Of a DNA stretch of 54,068 bases, positions 18,104 through 25,305 are shown piece after piece. This DNA is from Frankia sp. AgB1.9 (GTDB taxonomy: Bacteria > Actinomycetota > Actinomycetes > Frankiales > Frankiaceae). The notes beneath the pieces are model-generated. The model was not told the origin of the DNA. It made no database searches and saw only the letters and a list, made by a program, of their open reading frames with translations. The first letter of the stretch is position 1, and the number at the start of each line of letters is the position of its first letter. Where the stretch lies: assembly GCF_016786355.1 (NCBI RefSeq), contig NZ_JADWYX010000012.1:1-54068 (forward strand). The letters run 5' to 3'. The position numbers and the translations under genes were made by a program.

Positions 18104-19120
18104 TCAGGCACTCAGGCGGCGGTAGCGGGCGAAACGACGCACGCCCTCGGCCGCCGGGCGGCCGGCGCAGGGCCGCAGAACCTCCTCCAGCCGGGCCCGG
18201 GCAGCGGTCTGGTCGAGATGCAGGCCGATCGCGACCAGGCCGTCGGGACCGTCGGAGGCGGGCCTTGCCGCGACGTGGATCTGCGGCCCGACGATGTTGA
18301 CGACGAAGCCGCGCGGGCCTCGCCCGGTGTCCACCGTCACGGTGCCCTTCAGGCGGTAGGCCCCCGTCGGCGGGTCCTCCAGCAGGTCGACCAGCGGACC
18401 GGGGTCAATGGGACCGGTAGCCGGCACCGTCACCGCGTGGACGTGCCGGTGGGACTCCTCGCCCGGGTCCTGCCTGGCCGCGGCCGCGAAGGGGAGCTCG
18501 TCGACCGGGTCTTCCGTGCTGGCGGCGTCGAACACGAGCGCCGGGTCGAGCCGGCCGTGGGTCGTGTCGACGAGGTGCGCGCGAGGGTTGCCCGCACGCA
18601 CCCGGGCGGCGATCCGGGCCACCGTCTCAGCCCGGACCGCGGCCGGGACGCGGTCGGTCTTGTTGATGACGACGAGCGAGGCCGCCGCGAACCTGGCCGG
18701 CGGCGGCCCGCCGCTGTCGACGGTGTCGAAGTAGGCGGCCGCGTCGATCACATCGACCAGGCCACCGGGGCGCACGCGCCGCACGCCGCTGAACTGGATG
18801 AGCCGGGCCAGGGCCGGAGGGTCGGCGACGCCGCTGGCCTCCACGAGCACCGCGTCCAGCCGCAGCCGAGGCTGGGTGAGCCTCTCCAGCGCGTCGTCCA
18901 GACCGTCCGTGTCCGGCACGCAGCACACGCAGCCGCCCGTGATCGCGGCCGGCTCGTCCACCTGACCGGTGATCAGGGCGGCGTCGACGTTGATCGCGCC
19001 AAAATCATTGACCACCACCCCGATGCGCGCCCCTGGTGCCCGGAGCAGGTGGTTGAGCACGGTGGTCTTGCCCGCGCCCAGGTATCCCGTGAGCGCGATC
19101 ACAGGCACCCGTGGGCTCAT
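18104..19120 (-). CDS. COG0523 (CobW/YciC-type) metal-handling GTPase
   Basis: The 338-aa protein is a G3E-family GTPase with Walker A GYLGAGKTT (12-20), the metal-binding CxCC motif as GGCVCC (C64, C66, C67), and NKTD as the base-recognition motif. A CobW C-terminal domain follows, with a His/Asp-containing linker (EESHRHVHAVTV). Members insert or chaperone metals (Zn, Co) into client proteins. The start lies 3 nt after the dnaB stop on the same strand, so the two genes are very likely one transcript. The client is not evident; the dnaB linkage is probably organisational. Confidence 0.88.
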   Translation of the reverse strand: MSPRVPVIALTGYLGAGKTTVLNHLLRAPGARIGVVVNDFGAINVDAALITGQVDEPAAITGGCVCCVPDTDGLDDALERLTQPRLRLDAVLVEASGVADPPALARLIQFSGVRRVRPGGLVDVIDAAAYFDTVDSGGPPPARFAAASLVVINKTDRVPAAVRAETVARIAARVRAGNPRAHLVDTTHGRLDPALVFDAASTEDPVDELPFAAAARQDPGEESHRHVHAVTVPATGPIDPGPLVDLLEDPPTGAYRLKGTVTVDTGRGPRGFVVNIVGPQIHVAARPASDGPDGLVAIGLHLDQTAARARLEEVLRPCAGRPAAEGVRRFARYRRLSA

Positions 19121-19123
19121 CCC

Positions 19124-20491
19124 CTAGTTGGCCATGTCGACAAAGCGGGAGTAATGCCCTTGGAATGCGACGGTCACGGTGCCGGTCGGGCCGTTTCTGT
19201 GTTTGGCGATGATGAGGTCCGCCTCGCCGGCCCGCGCCGATTCCTTTTCGACGGTGTCCTCCCGGTAGAGGAGGATGACGGCGTCGGCGTCCTGCTCAAG
19301 CGATCCTGATTCACGAAGGTCCGAGACCTGCGGCCGCTTGTCGGCCCGCTGTTCCGACGCACGGTTCAGCTGGGAGATCGCGACGACCGGGATCTCCAGC
19401 TCCTTGGCGAGCAGCTTGAGCGACCGTGAGATCTCGCTGACCTCCTGTTGACGACTCTCCACCCGCTTGGGCGAGGACATCAGCTGAAGGTAGTCCAGGA
19501 TGATCAGGCGCAGGTCGTTGCGTTGCCGCAGCCGGCGGGCCTTCGCCCGGATCTCCATCATGGTCAGGTTCGGGCTGTCGTCGATGAACAGCGGCGCCTC
19601 GGCCACCTCACCCATCCGCCGTGCCAGGCGGGCCCAGTCCTCGTCGGTGAGCCGCCCGGTCCGGATGTTCTGCAGGGAGACCCGCGCCTCGGCGGAGAGC
19701 AGCCGCATGGTGATCTCCATGCGGCTCATCTCCAGCGAGAAGACGACCGACGCCATGCCGTGCTTGATCGAGGCCGCCCGGGCGAAGTCCAGCCCCAAGG
19801 TCGACTTACCGACCGCGGGCCGAGCGGCGACGATCCAGAGCTGTCCGCCGTGCAGACCGTTCGTCAGCTCGTCAAGGTCGGCGAAGCCGGTGGGGACACC
19901 GGTGAGGGCGCCCTCGTGCCCGGCGATCGCCTCGATCTCCTCGAGCGCCGGATTGAGCAGGTCCCCGAGGGGTGCGTAGTCGTCGGTGCCCCGGCGCTCG
20001 GTGACGTCGTAGACGGCGGCCTGGGCGCGGTCGACCAGGGCGTCGACGTCGTGGGCCGGCCCGTAGGCGAGCTGGACGATCCGCGTGCCGGCCTCGGCGA
20101 GCCGGCGCAGTACGGCCTTCTCGGCGACGATATGGGCGTAGTAACCGGCGTTCGCCGCGGTCGGCACGCTGGAGATGAGGGTGTGCAGGTAGCCGGCGCC
20201 GCCGACCCGTTCCAGGAGCTCACGGCGGCCCAGCTCCGCGGCGACGCTCACCGTGTCGGCGGGATCGCCGCGGCCGTAGAGGTCGCCGACGACCTCGAAG
20301 ACGGTCGCGTGCGCCGGACGATAGAAGTCGGTCGCCCGGAGAACCTCGACGACGTCCGCGATCGCGTCCTTCGACAGCAGCATGCCGCCGAGCACGCTCT
20401 GTTCGGCCGGGATGTCGTGCGGGGGCGTCCGGTCGAGCTCCAGCGGCTGACCGCCGCCGCGCGAGATGTCGGTGACCGTCACCCGCCTCAC
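19124..20491 (-). CDS. dnaB: Replicative DNA helicase DnaB
   Basis: The 455-aa protein is a complete, intein-free DnaB. The N-terminal domain starts PPHDIPAEQSVLGGMLLSKDA. The RecA-like motor has Walker A ARPAVGKST (K229), the LRLIILDYLQLM Walker B region, and the C-terminal SDLRESGSLEQDAD and IAKHRNGPTG stretches. It is the hexameric helicase that unwinds the fork. I placed the start at GTG 20489-20491, with GAGG 6 nt upstream. The upstream 665 bp carry a LexA box and DnaA boxes. The COG0523 gene follows 3 nt after the stop. Confidence 0.96.
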   Translation of the reverse strand: MRRVTVTDISRGGGQPLELDRTPPHDIPAEQSVLGGMLLSKDAIADVVEVLRATDFYRPAHATVFEVVGDLYGRGDPADTVSVAAELGRRELLERVGGAGYLHTLISSVPTAANAGYYAHIVAEKAVLRRLAEAGTRIVQLAYGPAHDVDALVDRAQAAVYDVTERRGTDDYAPLGDLLNPALEEIEAIAGHEGALTGVPTGFADLDELTNGLHGGQLWIVAARPAVGKSTLGLDFARAASIKHGMASVVFSLEMSRMEITMRLLSAEARVSLQNIRTGRLTDEDWARLARRMGEVAEAPLFIDDSPNLTMMEIRAKARRLRQRNDLRLIILDYLQLMSSPKRVESRQQEVSEISRSLKLLAKELEIPVVAISQLNRASEQRADKRPQVSDLRESGSLEQDADAVILLYREDTVEKESARAGEADLIIAKHRNGPTGTVTVAFQGHYSRFVDMAN

Positions 20492-20719
20492 CCCTGTCCT
20501 CGATCATCCCGCGCCGATGCCCGCACTGGTCGTCTCGGACCGCCCGGACGCACCGAGCGACGATGCCGCCCGGACGTTCCGTTCAGAGGCGCCCCCTGGG
20601 CCTGTCGCCCGAGGATGCCGCCCCGGCCGCCCGCGCCGACCGCCCACTCGGAGCTGTCCGCCCGGACCCGTCCGCCCGGAGCCGTCCGCCCGGATCGTCG
20701 TAACAGCCCGAACCCAACT

Positions 20720-20737
20720 CTCGAACAAATGTTCGAG
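20720..20737. promoter_or_regulatory. LexA (SOS) box upstream of dnaB
   Basis: CTCGAACAAATGTTCGAG is an inverted repeat of 8+8 bp. It contains TCGAAC-N4-GTTCGA, the mycobacterial/Gram-positive LexA box consensus, without mismatch. It lies 229 nt upstream of the dnaB start. LexA control of dnaB is an inference. Confidence 0.75.
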
Positions 20738-20854
20738 GCAAGGCGGCCCGTTGTCAAGGAGGCACCAGCGAGGGACCGCGCACCGCCTGCGACGGCGAAC
20801 GCACGTACGACCGAAGACCGACTTTAGGGGCTGGCAGGCACGCCCGGCAAAAAG

Positions 20855-21008
20855 TTATCCACAGACTTGTGTGGATAACCTGTGGGCAACGCCGGTAGTA
20901 CCTGGGGAAAGCCTCGGGACGACGACTGATGAGCTGTGGACGGCTAGGTCACGTTCCGTTCAAATTCCCCCGCTGGGCTGGTCATCTGCCCTCAGACCCT
21001 GTGGACAG
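20855..21008. promoter_or_regulatory. Cluster of DnaA boxes upstream of dnaB
   Basis: Two perfect TTATCCACA boxes face each other at 20855-20863 (+) and 20870-20878 (-), 6 nt apart. Related sites on - are TTGCCCACA (20881-20889), CCGTCCACA (20935-20943) and CTGTCCACA (21000-21008). The last is one base from the actinobacterial consensus TTGTCCACA. Confidence 0.75.
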
Positions 21009-21156
21009 AGAAAAGTCCGTCGAAACCCGCGAACGAATCGTCTGCACGACGAACACAGCCCATCTATGGGCACCGGGCAGTGGTCGAACGACGGTCGAGC
21101 GGGACTCCGAGCCCGATGACCCGGAGGGGCTGGAACCCGGAGACCTGGACCAGAAA

Positions 21157-21603
21157 TCAGGCCGCGGAGACGCGGACCGTCACCTGGGCGGTCACCTCGG
21201 GGTGCAGATGCACCGCGACGGTGTGCTGCCCGAGCGACTTGATCGGCGAGGTCAGCTGGACCTTGCGCTTGTCGAGCGCCGGGCCACCCGCCCGGGTGAC
21301 GGCGTCCGTGACGTCGCCGGCGGTGATCGAGCCGAAGAGTCGGCCCTCCTTGCCCGCCCGGCTGATCAACGTGACGGACAGCGCCTTGAGCTGATCGGCG
21401 ATCTCCTGCGCGTGGCCGAGGTCGCGGACCTCGCGGGCCGAGCGGGCCCGCTTGATCTGGTCGACCTGGCGCTCGACACCGCGAGTCGCCACGATCGCGA
21501 ACTGCTTCGGGACCAGGTAGTTACGGCCGTAGCCGTCGGCGACCTCGACGATGTCACCGGGGCTGCCGAGGCCGGGCACCTCGTGGGTGAGAACGAGCTT
21601 CAT
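21157..21603 (-). CDS. rplI: 50S ribosomal protein bL9
   Basis: The 148-aa protein starts MKLVLTHEVPGLGSPGDIVEVADGYGRNYLVP, the bL9 N-terminal domain. The long connecting helix and the C-terminal domain ending VTVRVSAA are both present. bL9 sits at the L1 stalk base of the large subunit and helps maintain reading frame. GAGGAGGG precedes the ATG at 21601-21603. It follows rpsR by 16 nt in the rpsF-ssb-rpsR-rplI operon. Confidence 0.97.
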   Translation of the reverse strand: MKLVLTHEVPGLGSPGDIVEVADGYGRNYLVPKQFAIVATRGVERQVDQIKRARSAREVRDLGHAQEIADQLKALSVTLISRAGKEGRLFGSITAGDVTDAVTRAGGPALDKRKVQLTSPIKSLGQHTVAVHLHPEVTAQVTVRVSAA

Positions 21604-21619
21604 GTCGGCGTCACCCTCC

Positions 21620-21856
21620 TCAGCGAGCGGTCGAGGTGTAGGGCAGCAGCGCCATCTCGCGGCTGTTCTTCACCGCGATTGCGACGTCGCGCTGGTGCTG
21701 GCTGCAGTTGCCGGTGACGCGGCGGGCACGGATCTTGCCGCGGTCGGAGATGAACTTCCGCAGCAGCGACGTGTCCTTGTAGTCGATGTACTCGGTCTTG
21801 TCCTTGCAGAAAACGCAAACCTTCTTCTTGGGCTTGCGCACAGCCGCCTTGGCCAT
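21620..21856 (-). CDS. rpsR: 30S ribosomal protein bS18, cysteine-containing form
   Basis: The 78-aa protein [20 protein letters not shown]... is bS18. It keeps CVFC and the later GNCSQHQ, so it is the C+ (potential zinc-ribbon) form. Many actinobacteria also have a C- paralogue induced under zinc shortage; none is in this window. ATG 21854-21856 is chosen because GGAG lies 5 nt upstream; an in-frame ATG eight codons earlier has no such support. bS18 binds bS6 on the small-subunit platform, and rpsF is in the same operon. Confidence 0.96.
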   Translation of the reverse strand: MAKAAVRKPKKKVCVFCKDKTEYIDYKDTSLLRKFISDRGKIRARRVTGNCSQHQRDVAIAVKNSREMALLPYTSTAR

Positions 21857-21945
21857 GTGTGCACTCCTAGGTTCAGACAAACGTCATGAGGGCGCGCAAG
21901 AGCGCGCAACGGGCGCCGCGCACCCGTGGGCACCGAGGGTGGTGC

Positions 21946-22548
21946 CTAGAAAGGGGGCTCGTCCGAGTAGCCGCCAGCCGACTGCGACCAGGGATCGTCG
22001 ACGGCTCCACCGGAGTAGCCGCCACCGGACGAGGAGCCGCCCTGGGCTCCACCCCGATAACCGCCACCGGTGCCACCGCCACCGCCGGCTCCGCCGGAGC
22101 TGGCGCCGCCTGCACCACCGCTGGGGCCGCCGCCGGAGTAGCCGCCACCGTCGAAGCCGCCGCCACCGCCTGGGCCGCCGCCGCGCGCGGCGCGAACGAC
22201 CTTGGCGGTCGCGTACCGCAGCGACGGGCCGATCTCATCGACGTCGAGCTCGATGACGGTGCGCTTCTCACCCTCGCGGGTCTCGAACGTGCGCTGCTTG
22301 AGACGGCCCTGGACGATCACCCGGGCGCCCTTCTGCAGCGACTCCGCGACGTGCTCGGCCGCCTGCCGCCAGATCGAGCAGCGAAGGAACAGCGCTTCGC
22401 CGTCCTTCCACTCGTTGGTGGCGCGGTCGAGCGTGCGCGGGGTCGACGCGATGGTGAAGCTCGCGACAGCCGCCCCGTTCGGGGTGAACCGCAGCTCCGG
22501 ATCGCTGGTCAGGTTGCCGACAACCGTGATGACGGTCTCACCGGCCAT
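21946..22548 (-). CDS. ssb: Single-stranded DNA-binding protein
   Basis: The 200-aa protein has an OB-fold (about residues 1-115; [21 protein letters not shown]..., [24 protein letters not shown]). A ~70-residue Gly/Ser-rich linker and the acidic, partner-binding tip DEPPF follow. It is the replicative SSB by position (between rpsF and rpsR) and by the tip. The linker is built of GGG(Y/F)SGG-like units and is longer than in E. coli. The start is ATG 22546-22548. Confidence 0.96.
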   Translation of the reverse strand: MAGETVITVVGNLTSDPELRFTPNGAAVASFTIASTPRTLDRATNEWKDGEALFLRCSIWRQAAEHVAESLQKGARVIVQGRLKQRTFETREGEKRTVIELDVDEIGPSLRYATAKVVRAARGGGPGGGGGFDGGGYSGGGPSGGAGGASSGGAGGGGGTGGGYRGGAQGGSSSGGGYSGGAVDDPWSQSAGGYSDEPPF

Positions 22549-22601
22549 GGCTTGTGCCCCCAGTCCCGCAAGGCCTGTGGTTGGCCTCGATTGACACGGT
22601 G

Positions 22602-22931
22602 TTAAGCGGCGACCGGCCGACGGGCGGCGCGCGGCTTCTTCGCTTCCGGCAGTCGGATGACCTTGGTGCGGATGACCGACTCGTTGAGCGTGAGCTGCCG
22701 GTCGAGCTCGGCGACCACGTCCGGCTCGGCGTGCAGATCGATGACGGCGTAGATGCCCTCGTGGCTCTTGCGAATCTCGTAGGCGAGCCGACGCCGGCCC
22801 CAGACGTCGACCTTCTCGACCGCGCCGCCGCCGTTGCGGACGACGCTGAGGAACTGGTCGAGGGACGGGGAGACGGTGCGCTCTTCGAGATCGGGGTCGA
22901 GGATGACCATGAGCTCGTAATGACGTGCCAA
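22602..22931 (-). CDS. rpsF: 30S ribosomal protein bS6
   Basis: The 109-aa protein (M)[19 protein letters not shown]... is bS6, first gene of the rpsF-ssb-rpsR-rplI operon. The start is decided by the ribosome site: AGGAGGTG (complement of 22941-22948) lies 9 nt before a TTG at 22929-22931. The longer frame with upstream start codons adds sequence unlike bS6, and the in-frame GTG overlaps the ribosome site itself. A TTG start may hold bS6 synthesis in check. Confidence 0.95.
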   Translation of the reverse strand: MARHYELMVILDPDLEERTVSPSLDQFLSVVRNGGGAVEKVDVWGRRRLAYEIRKSHEGIYAVIDLHAEPDVVAELDRQLTLNESVIRTKVIRLPEAKKPRAARRPVAA

Positions 22932-23076
22932 GGCTGAACCCACCTCCTGTGGACTCGGCGGCCGCGGGACGTACCCGTGGCAGGAGGACAGTGCTGTACC
23001 GACGGAAGACCCACTCGAACGAGCGGCTCCGCCAGCAGAGCAGACGCTCGGCACATCGTTGGCAGTGCGGCCGTGA

Positions 23077-23118
23077 GGCTGAGGCCCTGAAGCTGACGCC
23101 GTACAGCTGACGCCCTAC
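23077..23118. repeat. Three tandem 14-mers upstream of rpsF
   Basis: GGCTGAGGCCCTGA, AGCTGACGCCGTAC and AGCTGACGCCCTAC stand head to tail, the last two differing at one base. They lie 146-187 nt upstream of the rpsF start and may fall within its promoter or leader. Function unknown. Confidence 0.55.
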
Positions 23119-23175
23119 ACGCGAAGATGTGCCGTCGACACCCGATATAGGAGCGGGCGTCACGTCGCGTTGAGC

Positions 23176-23757
23176 TTACTCGACGTGTCGGACGATCTGA
23201 CGCTCGCCGCCGCGCGGCCGCGCGGCGGAGTGCGCAGGGGACGAGGACCCGTCCGGCGGGGCCTCGGCGTCCGGCCCGTCCGTCGGTCCATGCCAGACCG
23301 TGCGCACCCAGCCGCACGCCGCCGCCAGCAGCCCGACCAGGGCGAGCAGGATCAGCAGCCCGCGCACATGCCGCCCGGGTGACGGGTCGACCAGCGCGAC
23401 CACGATGACGACCACCACCGCTGCCGCCGCGGTACCCGCGACCGGATAGGCCAACGCGTTGATCGCGCGCTCGCGCTCCGTGAAGTGGCGCCGAGGACCG
23501 GCGTCCCGCCGCGATCCAGCACCCGGCGGCCTGGCGGCCTTCCAGCGCCGGGAACCGGCCCCGTGACCACCGCCCGGGCGTTCTGGCGCGCCTGGCCCGA
23601 CGTCGTCGAGCGCCGCGTCACCGGCCTCGATCCCGGCCCGATCGGCCGGGGCGGGCCGGGGCTCGTGGGCCGCGGCACCGTCGGCCGGCGGGCCGGCTAG
23701 GTCGCCGTCCGTACTCATCGCCCCATCCTGGCCTACCAACGCGCCGATCACCTTCAT
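23176..23757 (-). CDS. Two-segment membrane protein, hypothetical
   Basis: The 193-aa protein has a polar, Pro/Gly/Arg-rich N-terminal ~100 residues. Two adjacent membrane segments follow (VAGTAAAAVVVVIVVALVD and LLILLALVGLLAAACGWV), then a short charged tail. I do not recognise the family; a small membrane gene beside the rpsF operon is common in actinobacteria. I placed the start at ATG 23755-23757, with AAGGA 5 nt upstream; ATG 23716-23718 (MSTDGDLAG) is an equally plausible start. Confidence 0.6.
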   Translation of the reverse strand: MKVIGALVGQDGAMSTDGDLAGPPADGAAAHEPRPAPADRAGIEAGDAALDDVGPGAPERPGGGHGAGSRRWKAARPPGAGSRRDAGPRRHFTERERAINALAYPVAGTAAAAVVVVIVVALVDPSPGRHVRGLLILLALVGLLAAACGWVRTVWHGPTDGPDAEAPPDGSSSPAHSAARPRGGERQIVRHVE

Positions 23758-23917
23758 TGGCGTCCTTGGTGTGGTGCTTCTGCGGTAGGCGACGCTTCCG
23801 GTGGACCCGTACCGGGTGCCCGGGCTGGCCGGGCCCCGACGGCCGGTCCGAACGATCGTCACTGTGCGTTATCTTTCCGGCCGACGGACGGCGGCGGAGC
23901 GCGGACGGGGGACGGCC

Positions 23918-24238
23918 GTGGAGGTCTGGGACAGCTGGCCGTCGCAGCACGAGCCCGAACCACCGCCCATGCCATACCCGGCGATCGCCGCCGCGGCCCT
24001 GCTCGGTACCGGGATCGTCCTCGGCTTCGGCATGGTCATCCAGGGCGTCCTCGCACCACCCCACGCGCTACCGACCGTAGCCACCAGTCCGAGTAACGCG
24101 CGCCCTCACGGCGGTCAGTCGACCCAGTGGCCCTGGGTGAAGGCGACAACGAACGCGGCCATGACCGGCCCGGAGAGCCAAAGGTATGCCGGCGCGAGCC
24201 GCGGGTACCGGCCGGCGAGCCGGGCCAACAGCAGGTAG
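23918..24238 (+). CDS. Possible small single-span membrane protein (doubtful)
   Basis: A GTG-started frame of 106 codons encodes a Trp/Pro-rich N-terminus (MEVWDSWPSQHEPEPPP) and one hydrophobic segment (AIAAAALLGTGIVLGFGMVI). Its last ~40 codons run over the 3' end of the convergent PIG-V-like gene and look like shadow sequence. The N-terminal half could be a real small gene, but only weak signals support it. Confidence 0.3.
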   Translation: MEVWDSWPSQHEPEPPPMPYPAIAAAALLGTGIVLGFGMVIQGVLAPPHALPTVATSPSNARPHGGQSTQWPWVKATTNAAMTGPESQRYAGASRGYRPASRANSR

Positions 24239-25305
24239 ACCGGGAAGGCGACCAGCATCGTGCGCACCCCGGAGGCGTAGTAGTTGGTCGCGGCCATCAG
24301 CAGGGTCGCGGTGCCGACGAACGTCGCCTCGGCCCAGCGCCGGCCGCGCAGCAACAGGAGGGTCACGACGACACCCAGCACGACGGCGAGCAGCTCGGCC
24401 CGCCAGAACCAGGTGAACGTCGTGGACCCGTCCGGACCGGGGAAGGCCGTATGCCACGTCGCCCGCCAGCCGGACCACGGCCAGTCGGTCCAGCGGTGCC
24501 AGCCGGCCCGCATCGCCACCGTGTAGGCGTTCCATTCGCCGGTCTTACCGTGCAGATACCAGAGGAAGCCGAAGACCGGCAGCGGCGGTAACGCCAGCGC
24601 GAACGCCGGTCGGGCGAGCACCGGCTGCGCGGCGGCCCGACGTTCTACCAGGTAAAGCACGACCAGCCCGCACCACAGCGGAATGCCTGTGATCCGGGTG
24701 CCGGTGGCGCCGGCGGCGAGCAGCCCGGCGACCCACCAGTGGCCACGCCGGCCGGCCAGCCAGGCGGTGCTGGCGAAGGCGAGGAACAACGCTTCGGAGT
24801 AGCCGGCGAACAGGAAGACCGCATATGGGGCGAAGATCGCGGCAAACACCGCCGCCCGGCCAGCCTGGGGCCCGTCCTCGTCCGCGGCGAGCCGCCAGAT
24901 CGCCGCCATCGCCACTGCGCCGGCCAGGAAGACGACGATCAGCCCGGACGCGAGCCAGCTGCGGGTGAACAGGTGGACCAGCCGGATCGCCAGCGGGAAG
25001 GCTGGGAAGTCCACCTCGGTCTGGTCGGCATAGTGCGGCGAGACGTAGCCGTAGCGCGCGACCTTGGTGAACAGGCCGACGTCCCAGCGGTCCCACAGCG
25101 CGAGGAACGTCGGTTGCCGGCCCAGCGCGCCCTCGACCGCGACCCGCGCGGCCGCGTACGACAGCACCGCGACCCCGACCCTGCTGGCGAACCAGACCGG
25201 CAGGGTGGCACGCACCGCCTCCGGCAGCCGTGCCCACCAGGTCCGCGCGGCCGAGACCGACGGCCCTGGTTCGACCGATTCCCCCGGCGTGAGCAGCGAC
25301 GTCAC
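24115..25305 (-). CDS. PIG-V-like (GT-C) mannosyltransferase
   Basis: The 396-aa protein is a multi-spanning membrane protein. It has WDRWDVGLF in the first extracytoplasmic loop, FPAFPLAIRL, and FAGYSEALFLAFASTAWLAGRRG, the pattern of bacterial PIG-V-family mannosyltransferases. These use a polyprenyl-phosphate sugar outside the membrane. The Asp residues of the WDRWD loop are the likely catalytic acids, by family analogy. Its GTG start overlaps the stop of the GT87-like gene (GTGA), so the two glycosyltransferases are translationally coupled and probably work on the same envelope glycan or glycolipid. Confidence 0.82.
   Translation of the reverse strand: MTSLLTPGESVEPGPSVSAARTWWARLPEAVRATLPVWFASRVGVAVLSYAAARVAVEGALGRQPTFLALWDRWDVGLFTKVARYGYVSPHYADQTEVDFPAFPLAIRLVHLFTRSWLASGLIVVFLAGAVAMAAIWRLAADEDGPQAGRAAVFAAIFAPYAVFLFAGYSEALFLAFASTAWLAGRRGHWWVAGLLAAGATGTRITGIPLWCGLVVLYLVERRAAAQPVLARPAFALALPPLPVFGFLWYLHGKTGEWNAYTVAMRAGWHRWTDWPWSGWRATWHTAFPGPDGSTTFTWFWRAELLAVVLGVVVTLLLLRGRRWAEATFVGTATLLMAATNYYASGVRTMLVAFPVYLLLARLAGRYPRLAPAYLWLSGPVMAAFVVAFTQGHWVD

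Larger units (their letters stand above)
20492..21156. other. 665-bp gene-free control region between dnaB and rplI
   Basis: No convincing gene is present here, although short frames are open. The stretch contains one perfect LexA-type box (20720-20737) and a cluster of DnaA boxes (20855-21008). It is noticeably richer in A/T around 20840-21060 than neighbouring coding DNA. It should contain the dnaB promoter and the end of the rpsF-rplI transcript. Confidence 0.75.

Noticed and set aside
19124..20491. Intein in DnaB
   Set aside because: DnaB inteins are common in related bacteria, but this DnaB is 455 aa and continuous through the usual insertion sites.
20855..21060. Chromosomal replication origin (oriC)
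   Set aside because: DnaA boxes are present, but dnaA, dnaN and rpmH are not next to them and the box number is lower than in known actinobacterial origins. Regulation of dnaB or DnaA titration is a safer reading.
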